Positions 33,223 to 44,398 of a DNA stretch of 64,000 nucleotides are shown one piece after another; position 1 is the stretch's first letter, and each line of letters begins with the position of its first letter. The stretch comes from Trileptium ribeirensis (lineage: Eukaryota > Nematoda > Enoplea > Enoplida > Thoracostomopsidae), in the NCBI GenBank assembly GCA_030248225.1, contig JASANE010030200.1, positions 1-64,000 of the forward strand, given 5' to 3'. The notes beneath the pieces were generated by a model that saw only the letters and a program-made list of their open reading frames with translations, had not been told where the DNA came from and did not search any database. Position numbers and translations under genes: made by a program.

Positions 33223-33258
33223 GCTTATTTGCCAGTATTAGGTCTCGTTTGATTTGCA

Positions 33259-33427
33259 CTAGGTTGACTCGGACGAATCGATTGGATTTCTCAGTATCTT
33301 CGTCGTTGCTCGCTCATACTTTGCAGTTCCTGTCATTTGTTGATCGAGGCTCTCCACCGCTTCACCTTTCTCCGTCAATGTCGTGAAAGTCTCTTCTTTC
33401 GTCTGGCCTGTCCACAGTGGGGGGGGG
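33259..33427 (-). pseudogene. Gypsy-like gag segment adjoining the BEL insertion
   Basis: The open frame on the minus strand reads PPPLWTGQTKEETFTTLTEKG and onward, and runs toward the CCHC segment. At 33427 it stops being gag and becomes BEL LTR. The codons at the junction encode Pro from the C-run that supplied the GGGGG target site. Confidence 0.6.
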
Positions 33428-34092
33428 TGTCGCTGGAATAGCGATTGGAGCAGATCTTTCGGTGTTTCTTTTATTTGAGATTCGCGGATCTTCAAAGCAG
33501 TTGTCATTGTTTACCTGGGAAAAGGGTGCTATCAAAGTACAATCAATCTCTGCGATTGCAAAATGGAACGACTTACACTACGTGAAAACCATGGCTATGA
33601 CGTGATGATGGTGGATTAATTTAGGGCAGGTATGGTAGCGAGTCCACATTCAGTGTGCACTAATTGCTGACCGTACCTGTTCCAGGAGAATATTAAGATA
33701 AATATTAGAATATGACAATTCATCTAACGACACCAGTATCATTATAAACGACATTTCAACTGAAGGCAGAGCAGCATCATCACCGAGACTAATACAGTGG
33801 CTATATCATAACGACAGCAATAGATATGGCATAAGTAAAGAAGTAAACTGTCGAGTATCAGCAATATCAGTGAACATTTTAGCAACTGGAAAGTAGCACA
33901 AAAGGAACAGCGGCACAGACGATCTTAGTGTCACTAAAATACGAATATTGCCGGGTTCACAGACTGAACATTCAAGAGAATATCTACTCAGAAACTACGG
34001 CGAGTGTAAGCAATCAACATATTGATACATCATTGGAAGGTGAGAAAGCTCATAGTTAATACTATTTCGGACTTTTCTGCTATTTCACGATA
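33428..34092 (+). repeat. BEL 5' LTR
   Basis: 665 bp, aligned over its full length to 38617-39212. It contains a roughly 70-bp segment (ATTGCCGGGTTCACAGAC onward, about 33950-34020) that the 3' LTR lacks. Many scattered substitutions between the LTRs point to an old insertion. Confidence 0.9.
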
Positions 34093-34100
34093 GAAAAAGT

Positions 34101-34116
34101 TGGCGCAACCAGCAGG
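34101..34116 (+). promoter_or_regulatory. BEL primer-binding site
   Basis: TGGCGCAACCAGCAGG begins 8 nt after the 5' LTR. A TGG start is expected for pairing with the CCA end of a tRNA. The tRNA itself was not identified. Confidence 0.6.
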
Positions 34117-34124
34117 ATCCAGCG

Positions 34125-35620
34125 ATGCCAGCCAGCAAATCGGGAATAATCAGACAATCGATTGGTACAAGAAAGTCTAGGTTATTGACCTTGATTGCAA
34201 CAGCAAAAGAATGTAGAGAACGAGCCGATATCGTAGATGTCACTGACGTACCAGCAACGAAGAATCTTATCGGTGATATCGAAAAGACCATAGCCAAAAT
34301 CCAAACTACTGTGAACAACATCAAACAACAAGAGAAACAATGGCAGGAACTGATTAAAGGACTAGGTGATGAGGTGAATGAAGAAATAACCATTCATGCT
34401 AGGCGGTAGACAACTACATAGAGTCCGTGGATGACGGAATGGAGTTGATCGATAAACTGAAGATATCGTTAGTGCGTCTCCGACGACCAGCTGAATCAGC
34501 TACCACAACTTCAACTTCAACTAGCGTTAACACTGTTGGTCGTACCAAAATTATTACAAATGCCAAACTCAAGCTCGTATTGCCACAGTTCCACGGGAAT
34601 CGCTGTCGATGGGAACACTTTTAGTCAATTCAGAATCAACATCAACAAAGCTGATCTACGCGACGTAGAAAAAATGTCATTCCTTGAAGGTCAGTTGATT
34701 GGCACTCTTCGCGACGTTATAAAAGGATTGGAAATTACGGATGAAAATTATAAAATTGCAGTTACTATTTTGAAAAATCGGTTCGGTTGGAGGAAGTGAT
34801 CAGAAATCTGTACAGCCAATTAAAACGAATTCCGCAGTCGTCAAACAAGGTTAACGAACTCCACAAGACTTATGACGCATGCGAACTAATATTTCGTCAG
34901 CAAAAGCGAGAAGGTGAAAATGTCGACAGTAATCGGTCACTAATCATGGCCGTTATTAGTAAGTATCATAAAGATGTTATTCAATAACTCTGAAAGAAGA
35001 AGAAGTCGGAAACGTATCGGAACTCATTCTACGATTAGTGAGTTACAACCAACGGTGCATGAATATATTCAAGAAGCAGACAGTCTTCAGGAGATGTTCA
35101 CGGATTTAGAACCGTTCGGAGCGAATGGTTCGGAAGGCCGATCAGAGTCCAAATAACCGCTAAAAGCGAACTATCTGAGTTGGCCCCAGCGAAACACAAC
35201 GAACTCCGCACTTGCGGTAACAAATAGCGAACTTCCATAGCGAATAATGAAGCCAACCAACCCATGTTACTTTTGTGAAGGCCTGAATTTCAATTCATCA
35301 TGTGACGGATATCTAACAGCTAATGAACGTGTGAAGAGATTGGATGCTATCAATAGACGCCGTGGACTTAATCACAATGCCAAAACCTGCCGTGCTGCAC
35401 CCATTCTTTTAAAATGTTGACATTGTGGAGAATTGGGATCCCACCCCTCACCACTATGTCCAAGTGAATTTAGAGCGAATTCGAAAGCAAAACCTGCAAG
35501 CGAAACGAACAAAGTTGATCAGTGCAATAATGGGATCGTCGGTGCGTATTCCACGTCTCTTTGCATCGACGAACAATCATTGTTGTCAACCGCCATTACA
35601 ACCGTCACAAATTCGGTAAA
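34125..35620 (+). pseudogene. BEL gag (DUF1759-like) with zinc knuckles
   Basis: Begins at ATG 34125 (MPASKSGIIRQSIGTRKSRL) with a helical, coiled-coil-like N-terminus (IEKTIAKIQTTVNNIKQQEKQ). Across frame changes it continues into the BEL gag core with ADLRDVEKMSFLEGQLIGTL and NLYSQLKRIPQSSNKV. It ends in a knuckle region near 35255-35470 (CYFCEG and HCGELGSHPSPLCP). At least four frame changes and a stop within the knuckle region make it inactive. It should have formed the particle. Confidence 0.8.
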
Positions 35621-35955
35621 CGGCTTGGAGACAGTGGTGCGCGTAGTTCTAGATTCCGGAAGTCATCGAACATACATTACGAATGATTTACGCGATAGTT
35701 TAAAACTTAGCTGTGTTCGGTACCGCGAAGATCGTGCCAGTCAACTCGACACAGGTTCAGTTCAATATGTCGCTTCGAAATGGGAGAAATATGCCTATTA
35801 CCGCCCATACAACACCTCTGATAACTACGTGTGTCTTAGGACCTTGTACACTTCCAGCAACAACACGAAGAGTCGTCAAGTCTTTCGGATACGAGATGGC
35901 GGATGACTTTTTATCGAAAACGGGACCACCAGAAATACTTATCGGACCTGATTAG
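35621..35955 (+). pseudogene. BEL protease (A17 type), decayed
   Basis: LETVVRVVLDSGSHRTYITNDL holds the DSG active site of BEL/Pao aspartic proteases, followed by a frameshift (ORF at 35713-35955) that continues the fold with KSFGYEMADDFLSKTGPPEILIGPD, typical of the protease-to-RT linker. Confidence 0.8.
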
Positions 35956-36184
35956 TTTTGGGAATTGATCGACGGTACAAGGACGCATACCGAAGATGGG
36001 ATATATCTGATTCCTTCTAGCCATGGAATTGTTCTTGGGGGCCGCTACGTCGACGAAAAAACGAGAATCACATAGGAATGTCCTTCGCTGTTGTGTCTAA
36101 CTGAAAGAACGAGTATTTCGATATGCGACGCATCGAATCTCTGCGCAATTACCTCACCATCGAAGGCTCATCAACAGTATCCAA

Positions 36185-37010
36185 ATGCGGATAAATTTTG
36201 AGATCTGGAAAAAATCGGAATTTCAGATGACGATACGACAATTCAATGCAACAATGAAATACGAAAACGGTCAATATTCTGTTGGTTGGCCTCGGAAGGA
36301 TAACAAATCGTTATTACCGACTAACTATCAATTAGCATTAGGACCAATACGTTCCCTTGGTAAACGACTGAAGACAGCCGATGCTTCTGTACGCCAGGAG
36401 TACGCTAAAGTAATCGACACACAGTTAGCTGCAGGAATCATCGAAATAGTCTCAGATGAGATATCGTCTACGTCCAACACGATACATTAGCTGGTCCACT
36501 ATCCAGTAGTTCGCATTGGCCATGACACTACGAACGTCCGTGCCGTTTACGATGCATCGGCCCAGTGCGGAAAGAAGAAATTATCATTGAATAATTGCAT
36601 CTACCGAGGACCCGTCATACTACGACTTGTGTTCGATTTTACTCCGGTTAAAGATGTATCGAATACCGCTCTTGGCAGATATAGAACAAGCCTTTCTACA
36701 AATTTCCTTGTATCCATCAGAGCACGATGTTACTCGATTTTTTTGGTATAAAGATCCAGACAGACTACTCCATGATTCATTCCATGTAATGCGTTTCAAA
36801 AGAATGCCGTTTGGTGCCACCAGCAGCCCGTTTCTTCTGGCATCAGTGATGCAGTACTATCTTAGTAAACAAAACTGCTCCATAGCTACCGATATTGCCA
36901 AGAACGTGTACGTTGATAATGTTCTGAGCGGTGCCAACTACATCGATAGTGCTGTAATATTTTATCGTACTAAATTCCAGCAGTATATCAGACTAAGAGC
37001 CGCCAAGTAA
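36185..37010 (+). pseudogene. BEL reverse transcriptase, decayed
   Basis: Pieces in three frames: WPRKDNKSLLPTNYQLALG, then VRAVYDASAQ (about 36540-36560), LLADIEQAFLQISLYPSEHD (36663 onward), FKRMPFGATSSPFLLASVM, and VYVDNVLSGAN. The last is the catalytic YVDD motif with its second Asp changed to Asn, so the enzyme would be dead even without the frameshifts. Confidence 0.88.
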
Positions 37011-37892
37011 AGGTGCTGGGATTACATTGGAACACCGAGTCAGATGTATTGCGTATCAATACTACATGGTCCAAGTGGTCATCGTGTCTGACTAAACGGG
37101 AAGTTCTCCAAGCCACTGCGTCACTTTACAATCCACTTGGTTGGTTTCAGCCATGCACAATGAATGAAAATGGTTCCTGAGAGAACTTTGGAATAGCGAT
37201 TGGGATACACCGATCACAGCAGATTTGCAAGATAAGTGAACCAACATTCATAGTTACATTGATCCAATATTTTTGCTTGAAATTCCTCACTAAATTAACA
37301 TAATACAACAGGCATCCACGCTGGTAGCTTTCGCCGACGCGTCAATCGGTACATATGCAGCTGTAGTCTACCTTCGGTCACCGTCGCTCAAACTCCCGAT
37401 CAATGGGTTTCAAACCTTCTGTTCGCCAACAGTCGATTAACCCCTCGTCACGCTACAAAATTAGAAATTTCACTGCCTGGATTCGAACTTCTTGGACTAA
37501 CAATCGCAGCATGGGCAACTGATTTTGTCCGAAATTCATTAGATTCTGTCCGAAGTTCGAAGGCATTTCTGATGTCAGATTCTAGCTGTGTTTTCAACTC
37601 GCTGCGCAGTAAGAAGACATTACCTACATTTGTTGCGAATCGGGTCAAAGCAATTAAACAGCTCCGTAATGTAGAGTTTCACCACGTTTGCAGTGATGAA
37701 AATCCTGCCGGCCTAGCGACACGTGGTTTACTTGGTAGTCAAGTTGCATCTTGTAAGCTATGGTGGAATGGGCCATCTTGGCTTAAGCAAGCCCCGATCA
37801 ATTGGTCTACCAACTCGGTAGACGAGGTAATATCCGACACTATGCTACGTGCCGCACATGATACTTCCAATAAATCACATATATTTCACTAA
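37011..37892 (+). pseudogene. BEL connection and RNase H region, decayed
   Basis: VLGLHWNTESDVLRI, REVLQATASLYNPLGW and STLVAFADASIGTYAAVVY lead to the characteristic CSDENPAGLATRGLLGSQVASCKLWWNGPSWL near 37690-37780. Frames change repeatedly. Confidence 0.8.
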
Positions 37893-38042
37893 TTTCTGGT
37901 TGTCTAGGACGACTTGGAGAAGCAGGAACCGCTGTATCCACTTCAAATTAACCCAAAGCCCAAAGAAGTTTTCTTCATTTCGCAATTCGTGTGGCAGCAG
38001 TGGTGTACTGATTATCTTCTGAGAATGCGATAACAATATCAG

Positions 38043-38519
38043 ATGCGACATCGACAAGGGCGGAGTGATGTAATAGGATGTCCTGCTGTAGATGAAATCG
38101 TCTTGATTGAGACCCCAAATAGTCCGCGAGGGTCGTGGAAATTGGGTCGTGTTACGAAACTTTTCACACATGATGGTGTAACTCGGTCTGCGGAAGCTAT
38201 ACTTCCTAATCGATACACTATTCGACGAGCTATCAAACACCTTTATCCATTAGAGGTGGCATCTGTGACCAGACCTGAGCCGTCCAATGCTCAAGACGAG
38301 GATATCCAGCCACACTTGTTGTTCCACAATATTGAAACTAACTTCGATCAGCCGTTTTTCGGCTTCACTGAGGATGAAGTATTTCAGTTCCGTTCATCTG
38401 ATAATATGGCAGCATTGAACGCCAATTCGGCTACCGATCAGACGCCGGCATTAATTTGTGGAGCTCGAAATAATCTCAGCTGTCAGTTGACTGAGGTGGG
38501 TTCGACGTTGCTATTTTGA
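38043..38519 (+). pseudogene. BEL integrase C-terminal DUF5641 domain
   Basis: A 158-codon open frame: VGCP-type VDEIVLIETPNSPRGSWKLGRV, then TRSAEAILPNRYTIRRAIKHLYPLEV, which is the DUF5641 region at the end of BEL/Pao pol. It is preceded by WQQWCTDYLLRMR in another frame. Only about 150 bp separate it from the RNase H region, too little for the integrase core, so that core has been deleted. Confidence 0.85.
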
Positions 38520-38616
38520 AACTAATAAGAATACGATAATACGAATTCGAACATTCAACTATACAATACAGATACGACAGGATGGCGTGCAACGTTGATC
38601 AATCTTGCTGCCGGAG

Positions 38617-39212
38617 TATCGCGGGAATCGCGATTGGAACAGATCTTTCAGTGTTTCTATTATTTCAGATTGACGGATCTTCAAAGCAGTTATCATCGTT
38701 TACCTGGGAAAAGCGTGCTATCGAAGTACAAACAATCTCTGCAATTGCAACATGGAACGACTTACACGTAGAAACTATGACTATGACGTGATGATGGTGG
38801 ATTAATTTAGACCAGGTACGGTGGCGACTCCACATTCAGTGTGCAGTAGTTGCTGACCGTACCTGTTCCAGGAGAATATTAACATTAATATTAGAATATG
38901 AGAATTCATCTAACGACACCAGTATCAGTATAGACGACATTTCAACTGATGGAAGAGCAGCATCATCACCGAGACTTAATACAGTGACTATATCATAACG
39001 ACAGCAACAGACACGGCATAAGTAAAGAAGTGAACTGTCGAGTTTCAAAAATATCAGTGGACGTTTTAGCAACTGGAAAGTAGCCCAAAAAGAACAGCGG
39101 CACAGACGATCTTAGTGTCACTAAAACACGAACCAACATATTGATACATCATTGGAAGGTGAGCAAGCTCATAATTTATACTATTTCGGAACTTTTCTGT
39201 TATTTCACAATA
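38617..39212 (+). repeat. BEL 3' LTR
   Basis: 596 bp, matching 33428-34092 except for a roughly 70-bp gap and many substitutions. GGGGG follows. Confidence 0.9.
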
Positions 39213-39217
39213 GGGGG

Positions 39218-39445
39218 ACCCCCACTTTCTAAATCCCCCATATCCGTCCCCCCTCAAATCGGCCGAAACCCCCAAAATTTTTTACGTCTGAAAATTTATG
39301 TTTTTTGTTTGCAAATTGTTTCTTAAACATTAATTACCACTATTTATAATGCTAAAATATTGTTTTTTAGTTTGAAAATAGGTTCACGGTAGTAAAAATG
39401 CATGAAAATATGGAAATATTTTGTATTTTTAAGCAAAATTTATCC
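39218..39445. repeat. Dispersed-repeat insertion beside the BEL element
   Basis: Sequence between the BEL element and the gag core. It includes about 95 bp nearly identical to 29566-29660. CCCCCACTTT occurs on both sides (near 39220 and 39444) as a direct repeat, which may be a target duplication. Confidence 0.45.
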
Positions 39446-39456
39446 CCCACTTTTAA

Positions 39457-39822
39457 TTATCCACCGAGAATGAACGTGAAGGCTCCCGAAGTTTTCCTCT
39501 CCACTTTTCGGATTGCTGTGGACAGGCCAGTTCGTAACGCACAATCGGTTCGGATTTCGTTCTTTAATCCTGTGATCAAGGCGGACATTAGGAGCTCTTC
39601 GACGATTGACTCGGGTATGCTTCTCGCGGTCATGTGTCTTGCCGCGTACACCCGTAAACCATCCATGAAGTCTTTCACCGTTCCAGTGTGCCGTAGACTT
39701 TGCAATTTGTTCATGTGGTTCGACAACGTCTTTGGTAAGTCGAATCGTTCTTTGAATTTCTTGACCAATTCGTCGTAGTTGCATACCGGTACTCCGGGAT
39801 TGATCATCGAATTACTTCCCAC
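39457..39822 (-). pseudogene. Gypsy-like gag core domain
   Basis: The open frame of 121 codons reads ELVKKFKERFDLPKTLSNHM, GTVKDFMDGLRVYAARHM and IVEELLMSALITGLKNEIRT, the pattern of the retrotransposon gag capsid domain (PF03732-like). It lies between the heptapeptide-repeat region upstream and the BEL insertion downstream. It is the only well-preserved gag core of this family in the window. Confidence 0.8.
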
Positions 39823-40450
39823 GAGTGGGATTTGATCGTACTGCGGTACAATTCGTCATTACGTGCGGTGTTTGCATTCGGTTGTATCGCTTTGCGCATT
39901 GGTTTACACCGTCATTTGTTACAACGCTTGGAATATGTGCTTGGTTCCATGCACTCGTTGTTTCACTTGCACCGGTTCGTTCTTTATTTGCACCGGCTTG
40001 ATCTTGAATTGCACTGAATTGCTTTTGATTTGCACCGCATCGTTCAGGGTTCGTATCAGCTTGGTCTTGATTCGTGCTGTGTCGCTTTTGGTTTATGCCA
40101 AATCGATATTGGTTTGCACCGAATTCATTGCAATTTGCACCGAATTGTTCCGGGTTTGCATTGGATTGCACGGAATTGATCATAATCTATGTCGGGTTGA
40201 TCATCGTTTGCGTTGAATCGGCTTTGGATTGCACCGATTGCTTCTTTATTTGCACCGGTTTGATCGTAGTTCATTTCTGGTTGATCTCGATTCTTATCGA
40301 ATCGTGTTTGAATTGTACCGTTTTGGTTTTTCTTTGCACCGAATTGTTCACTGTTTATATCGAATCGGTCTCGGCTTGCATTGGGTCGTATTTGGTTTAC
40401 ACTTGGCTGTTGTTCATGGATCTCGACTGTGCTTTTTTTGCACCGGCTTC
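39812..40450 (-). repeat. Heptapeptide (21-bp) repeat region of gag
   Basis: On the minus strand the gag frame encodes about two dozen heptads of the type (E/Q)xxGANx: NEFGANQ, YRFGINQ, RCGANQK, QAGANKE and relatives. Each is 21 bp, so TGCACC recurs about every 21 bp on the plus strand. Stops and frame changes occur in the upstream half. The same heptads are in the plus-strand copy at 57020-57349. Confidence 0.85.
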
Positions 40451-40489
40451 TTGATCATTGATTGCAATTGTTATTGAGTGTACTTGCTC

Positions 40490-41012
40490 CTATTCTTTGT
40501 CGTTATTCGGCGAAATACGTGCTTGAGCTCGGTTGAAGGTTCTTCGTTGACTTTGGTTGTCTTGCCACGTTTCGCTTCCTTCATCATCGTCGACGCTTTG
40601 TGATGCTTTTCTTGGTTGTGCCGGTGAAATCTGCGATTCGTTTTGGTCGAAGCTTTGGCATAATTGTTGTAGTTCTCTAATCAAAGCTGCATGCTTCCGC
40701 ATGAACTGCAATTGTGTTTCCTTTTGTTATTGGAGTACTTTTTTGGGTTTCTTTTTCCCGTTCTTCTATTGTGAATAGTTCGTCGATGCTCATTTCTTCT
40801 TGAAACGTTTCGGTGTACGGTTCTTGTAAGCTTCTTCCGTTTTGTTGTTGCTCTTGGTTTTCCGGTTCGATTGTGCTCGGGTCTGGTTCTTGAGTTGTTT
40901 CTTGCACTGTGCTATGACTTGTCATCGTCGGTTTTCCGTTTTCGATGCTCTTTTCTTCCATCGCCGATTCTTTCGGGATTGCTGCGCTAGGTGGCGTTCT
41001 CTGAAGTGGCAT
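40490..41012 (-). pseudogene. Gypsy-like gag, N-terminal region
   Basis: Starts at ATG 41012 (MPLQRTPPSAAIPKESAMEE), then a Gln/Glu/Thr-rich acidic region. After a frame change near 40700 it continues as LQQLCQSFDQNESQISPAQPR. The plus-strand copy at 56228-56803 begins MQLQRTPPS and has LQLLCQNYDQDEPEISLAQPR, which confirms both as the same coding region. Disordered, no domain recognised. Confidence 0.75.
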
Positions 41013-41228
41013 TTAGTATTTTAAAATTTAAACAGGCTTGCGTAAAATGTCCTGGTCATGAGGTCTACTAATTGCTACTACCGTATAAATAACTTCTTTT
41101 TGGCTTCTGCCTTATCTGGGTTAGGGGGTTACTTTATTGAATTTTTGCAAAATACTGACCAATTATATTTTATTTTTAAACTGTGCCACTTTTACACAAC
41201 ATTGTGGTCAGCATGTTACTTTGTTTGG
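41013..41228 (-). other. 5' leader of the minus-strand gypsy-like element
   Basis: About 215 bp between gag and the LTR. It matches the plus-strand leader at 56028-56227 in phrases such as CTGACCAC and GTGTAAAAGTGG. Confidence 0.6.
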
Positions 41229-44200
41229 TTTTCTTGGGGGTAGGGGCTGGTAGGGATTTTTTTATGTCGGTATTTAAAAGGGGAAGGGATTCGTCACCCA
41301 AGGATTATGCGGTTCGAGGTGTGGCCAGTAGAATGCCGGTGGGACGCTTGGTACGACGCGCGTCTTCCTTTTGGTGAGCGGTACTAGTGCCAAATATTTC
41401 GCGATGCGGCGTGATCCTTGCTCGGCTCTAATTGCTCGAGTTTCAGATAATCGGTCAGCAGACACGTATATAGAATGTTTAGTATAAAGTGATAAAATGT
41501 TAAGGCACTGTTATCACGCCCGTATAACTTGCGACGATATTTTTGATAACCGTATTAAATTTGTAGCACCGTTCCTCTAGCTCGTAATGAACGCCGCGGC
41601 ACAATTCTTTAGTACCGTATGTTTAGCTCACGCTGAGTCTCCATCGGTTTCTCTTACACAGTCTGACTTTTGACTTGTACGGTATGACCCTGGATTATTG
41701 CACAGTTCGACACCAGGTTTTGGACAGCCGGACTTTTAGCTTTGAGAATATACTAGGCCACTGTTTGCAGTACACTTGACGATTCCTATTTAATACTTTT
41801 GATTTACGTTAAGCTACAGCTTCCTAATGCTTGGGCCTAAGTTCTTAATCATAAGTTATAACAACTAATATTTAAAATTATATATATATCTTAAGTAACA
41901 GGGTTTAAGGTTAGGTTATCTATTACACAGAGAGTAACCGGAACTCCCGTTCCGGCGAAAATCGTGTTCCGGTTGCGGTTCCGGCAAAGGGCAAAAACCA
42001 TACCGGAACCGGAATTCCGGTTTAAAAAGTTTGTTTGAAATTTTCCACGTTTTTTGCTTCATCTGTGATCGAAACATATGTTATATTATACAATGATCAA
42101 GCTCAAATACAACCAAGCAAAAGTAAAGATTAAATAAGCAATTTGAAGTTTGAAACATACGTAGGGCACATAATTTCAGTTGGAATTTTTCATAATAACC
42201 TGCAGGAGTTTGTTAACAAATCAAAGCCACGTCGACGCTTGTAGCAGCTATTTTACACATCCAGAAGTCTGTGGGGTACGTTTCAATTAAATCGGTCTAA
42301 CTCGGTAACAGAGCATGGCTTACGCAGAGGTACTTAGGGTATGCTTGGCTAACATAAATTGTTTCAAGAACCCGCCAATGCGCTTGTAAACCTGGTAAAT
42401 CAGTCTAAATTGAAGTAAACTAACGTTATCTGCAACGCAGCTAGAAACAGCTTTCTTGGCAAAAAAACTGTATTTATTGAAACTGTGCGAGCAGCATCAC
42501 AGTGTGTCTCATTTATAGCATTCTGATTAGAAAGTTATCATCATTATCATCTAACTTAGGGGCACTGTTTGTCCAAAACTTACGGGCACTAGCCTAAACA
42601 GTGTCCCTGACCACTGATCAGAAAATTACCTTCTACGTATCTATTATTTTCTCTTAGAATCAATTAAACCAATAATTTCAAGTTTCCTGCAGAAGAACAT
42701 GTAACAAACGTATGTGTAGTAAAGGAAGGCGACTGGAGACAGAGCGAATGTGTGTATTCTACGCTCCAAGCTTTGTAAGCATATTCGATTTGACGCAGTA
42801 TACGCAATGGTGTATAGTGGAAGACATTTTTTGCTCTGGGTGTCCAAAAATCGACATATTTGATCGATAAATAAACATTATTAGCTTACTCAGTCTCTTT
42901 ACAGTTTCAGAAAGGCAATAATACCAAAGCAATATATTAAGTTTAATGTAAAAGTTATTTTTAATACATTTTAAATCCACTATACCTTGACTTCTTCCTG
43001 CATCTGTTTTAATATATATAAATTTCGAAGACCAAGTTCCGGTTCCGGATCCGGTTTAAATGGACGGTTCCGGTTGCTGGTTCCGGCTCCGGTTATTCCC
43101 TGCTATTACTCTAATATAGCCCTTGCGGGTCGGCACAACTCGCCTCCGACTGGCCGACGAGCGTACGAGTATATATGATTACCTTAACCTCTGCCTTAGA
43201 TTTACGATATTAAATGCCGTTATTTTATTTGCAGCTACCCTGACTGGCTGTAGACCACGTATGTAAAACTGTATAGTAGCGGTCGACTACTATTCAGTTG
43301 AAATTTTGCTCTATCCCTAGGCCCCTGACTGGCTGACCAACTGCCTGGTTATCAAGTATAGATTACTGGAGGTTGTGGTAGTCCTAATCCAACCCCTCAC
43401 TCGCGCGGTCTTCTCAAGAATAGTACTACTTGCGCCACCTGACCCCGACTGGCTGCCAAACTTCACAAGTAGCGCTACTAGATTGTCTGAACCCACCTGT
43501 AATCTCGCCTGGGATTACACTCACTCGACACTATACGGCCGAATTTGTAACGTATCATTAGGTCTATTAACGTTGATATACTATCACTCCTAATATATAC
43601 TATTATAGCCACTTCTAGCCTCGGATTTTAATTGGGAATTATTATTACTAACTAATTTGTTAATCGAGAATACAGTTACCTATTTGGGCACTTTGTTCCC
43701 TAGTAGCTCCGTTCTTCTTAATTCACAACACCAAATGCGCAATAACTCCAAAATTCCCATGGTAGTTTCACTACGCACCTCTTTGCGTCCCAAGATTAGA
43801 ATCGATAACCAAAAGATTTAATTTCAGCACAATTATTTGTGCTTCAAGGTTTAAAACGCCAGACAAGCCGTTTGCCATAAAGTTCCTGATATCAAGCTGG
43901 TAACACCACCATTAAAATACCAAACGTCAAGCCAAGAGCTTCCACGATCTTCTATAACATTACTAGTATATAGACCTGCTACTCCGATGGCTAAATACCG
44001 CGAATGGCTACCAAAAATATACGTGTACACTAGTATTGCCGATTAGCTAGGTAACTAAAAAACAGAAACTAAAATTATTAAGCTACAATGCAGATAAAAC
44101 TTGTAAACTGGTAGACTAGTTCCGCCCACACCAAGATAACAACCGACCAAGAACTAAAGTAAAAGCTTAAACATGATTTAGCTAATAAATATAACGAATG

Positions 44201-44382
44201 AACAATATGCAAATAAGACAAATAAACAAAGGAATTTGTTAAGTTTTAAAAATTTTGAATTGTACGATCTAAAATAGTTGTGGAGACGTATAATAAAGAA
44301 TTTAAAGTTTTGAAATAAAATTTTGTAAATTTTAGAAACTTAGGACCCCGATAGCCTACTGGACCCCCGACACTAATTGTTA
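41229..44382 (-). repeat. Long LTR, copy 1 (with hAT MITE inside)
   Basis: Read on the minus strand it starts near 44382 with TTAGTGTCGGGGG and ends near 41229 with CCCCTACCCCC. Without the MITE it is about 1.97 kb. The 3' part has CGTCCCACCGGCATTCTACT and GGTGACGAATCCC. The middle has four copies of a GACTGGCTG motif (about 43146, 43242, 43327 and 43447). It directly precedes the leader and gag, so it is the 5' LTR of that element. Ends are approximate. Confidence 0.65.
41928..43102 (-). mobile_element. hAT-type MITE, copy 2 (complete)
   Basis: 1175 bp, inverted relative to copy 1, ends CAGAGAGTAACCGG and CCGGTTATTCCCTG. The 8-bp flanks CTATTACA and CTATTACT match at 7 of 8. It lies inside LTR copy 1. 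Confidence 0.9.
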
Positions 44383-44398
44383 TATTGTTTTCTTTTCA

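Larger units (their letters stand above)
33428..39212 (+). mobile_element. BEL/Pao LTR retrotransposon, decayed, with both LTRs
   Basis: 5785 bp between LTRs starting TGTCGC (5') and TATCGC (3'). GGGGG flanks both ends (33423-33427 and 39213-39217), which fits the 5-bp target duplication of this group. The order is LTR, PBS, gag, protease, reverse transcriptase, RNase H, DUF5641, LTR. Many frameshifts and stops occur, and the integrase core appears deleted near 37900. The insertion lies inside a gypsy-like gag on the opposite strand, so it is younger than that element. Confidence 0.9.

Noticed and set aside
32696..33241. 181-codon plus-strand ORF
   Set aside because: It is the antisense shadow of the minus-strand gag linker and CCHC region. 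Its hydrophobic composition comes from reading Asn/Thr/Gln codons backwards.
39863..40477. Plus-strand ORFs of 117-126 codons
   Set aside because: Antisense of the gag heptapeptide array. The regular LHR/CTG pattern is the 21-bp repeat read on the wrong strand.
43325..43341. 17-nt identity TGACTGGCTGACCAACT between LTR copy 1 and the LINE fragment at 32340
   Set aside because: In the LINE it encodes the common DWLTN motif. Flanks do not match, so coincidence is the simpler reading.
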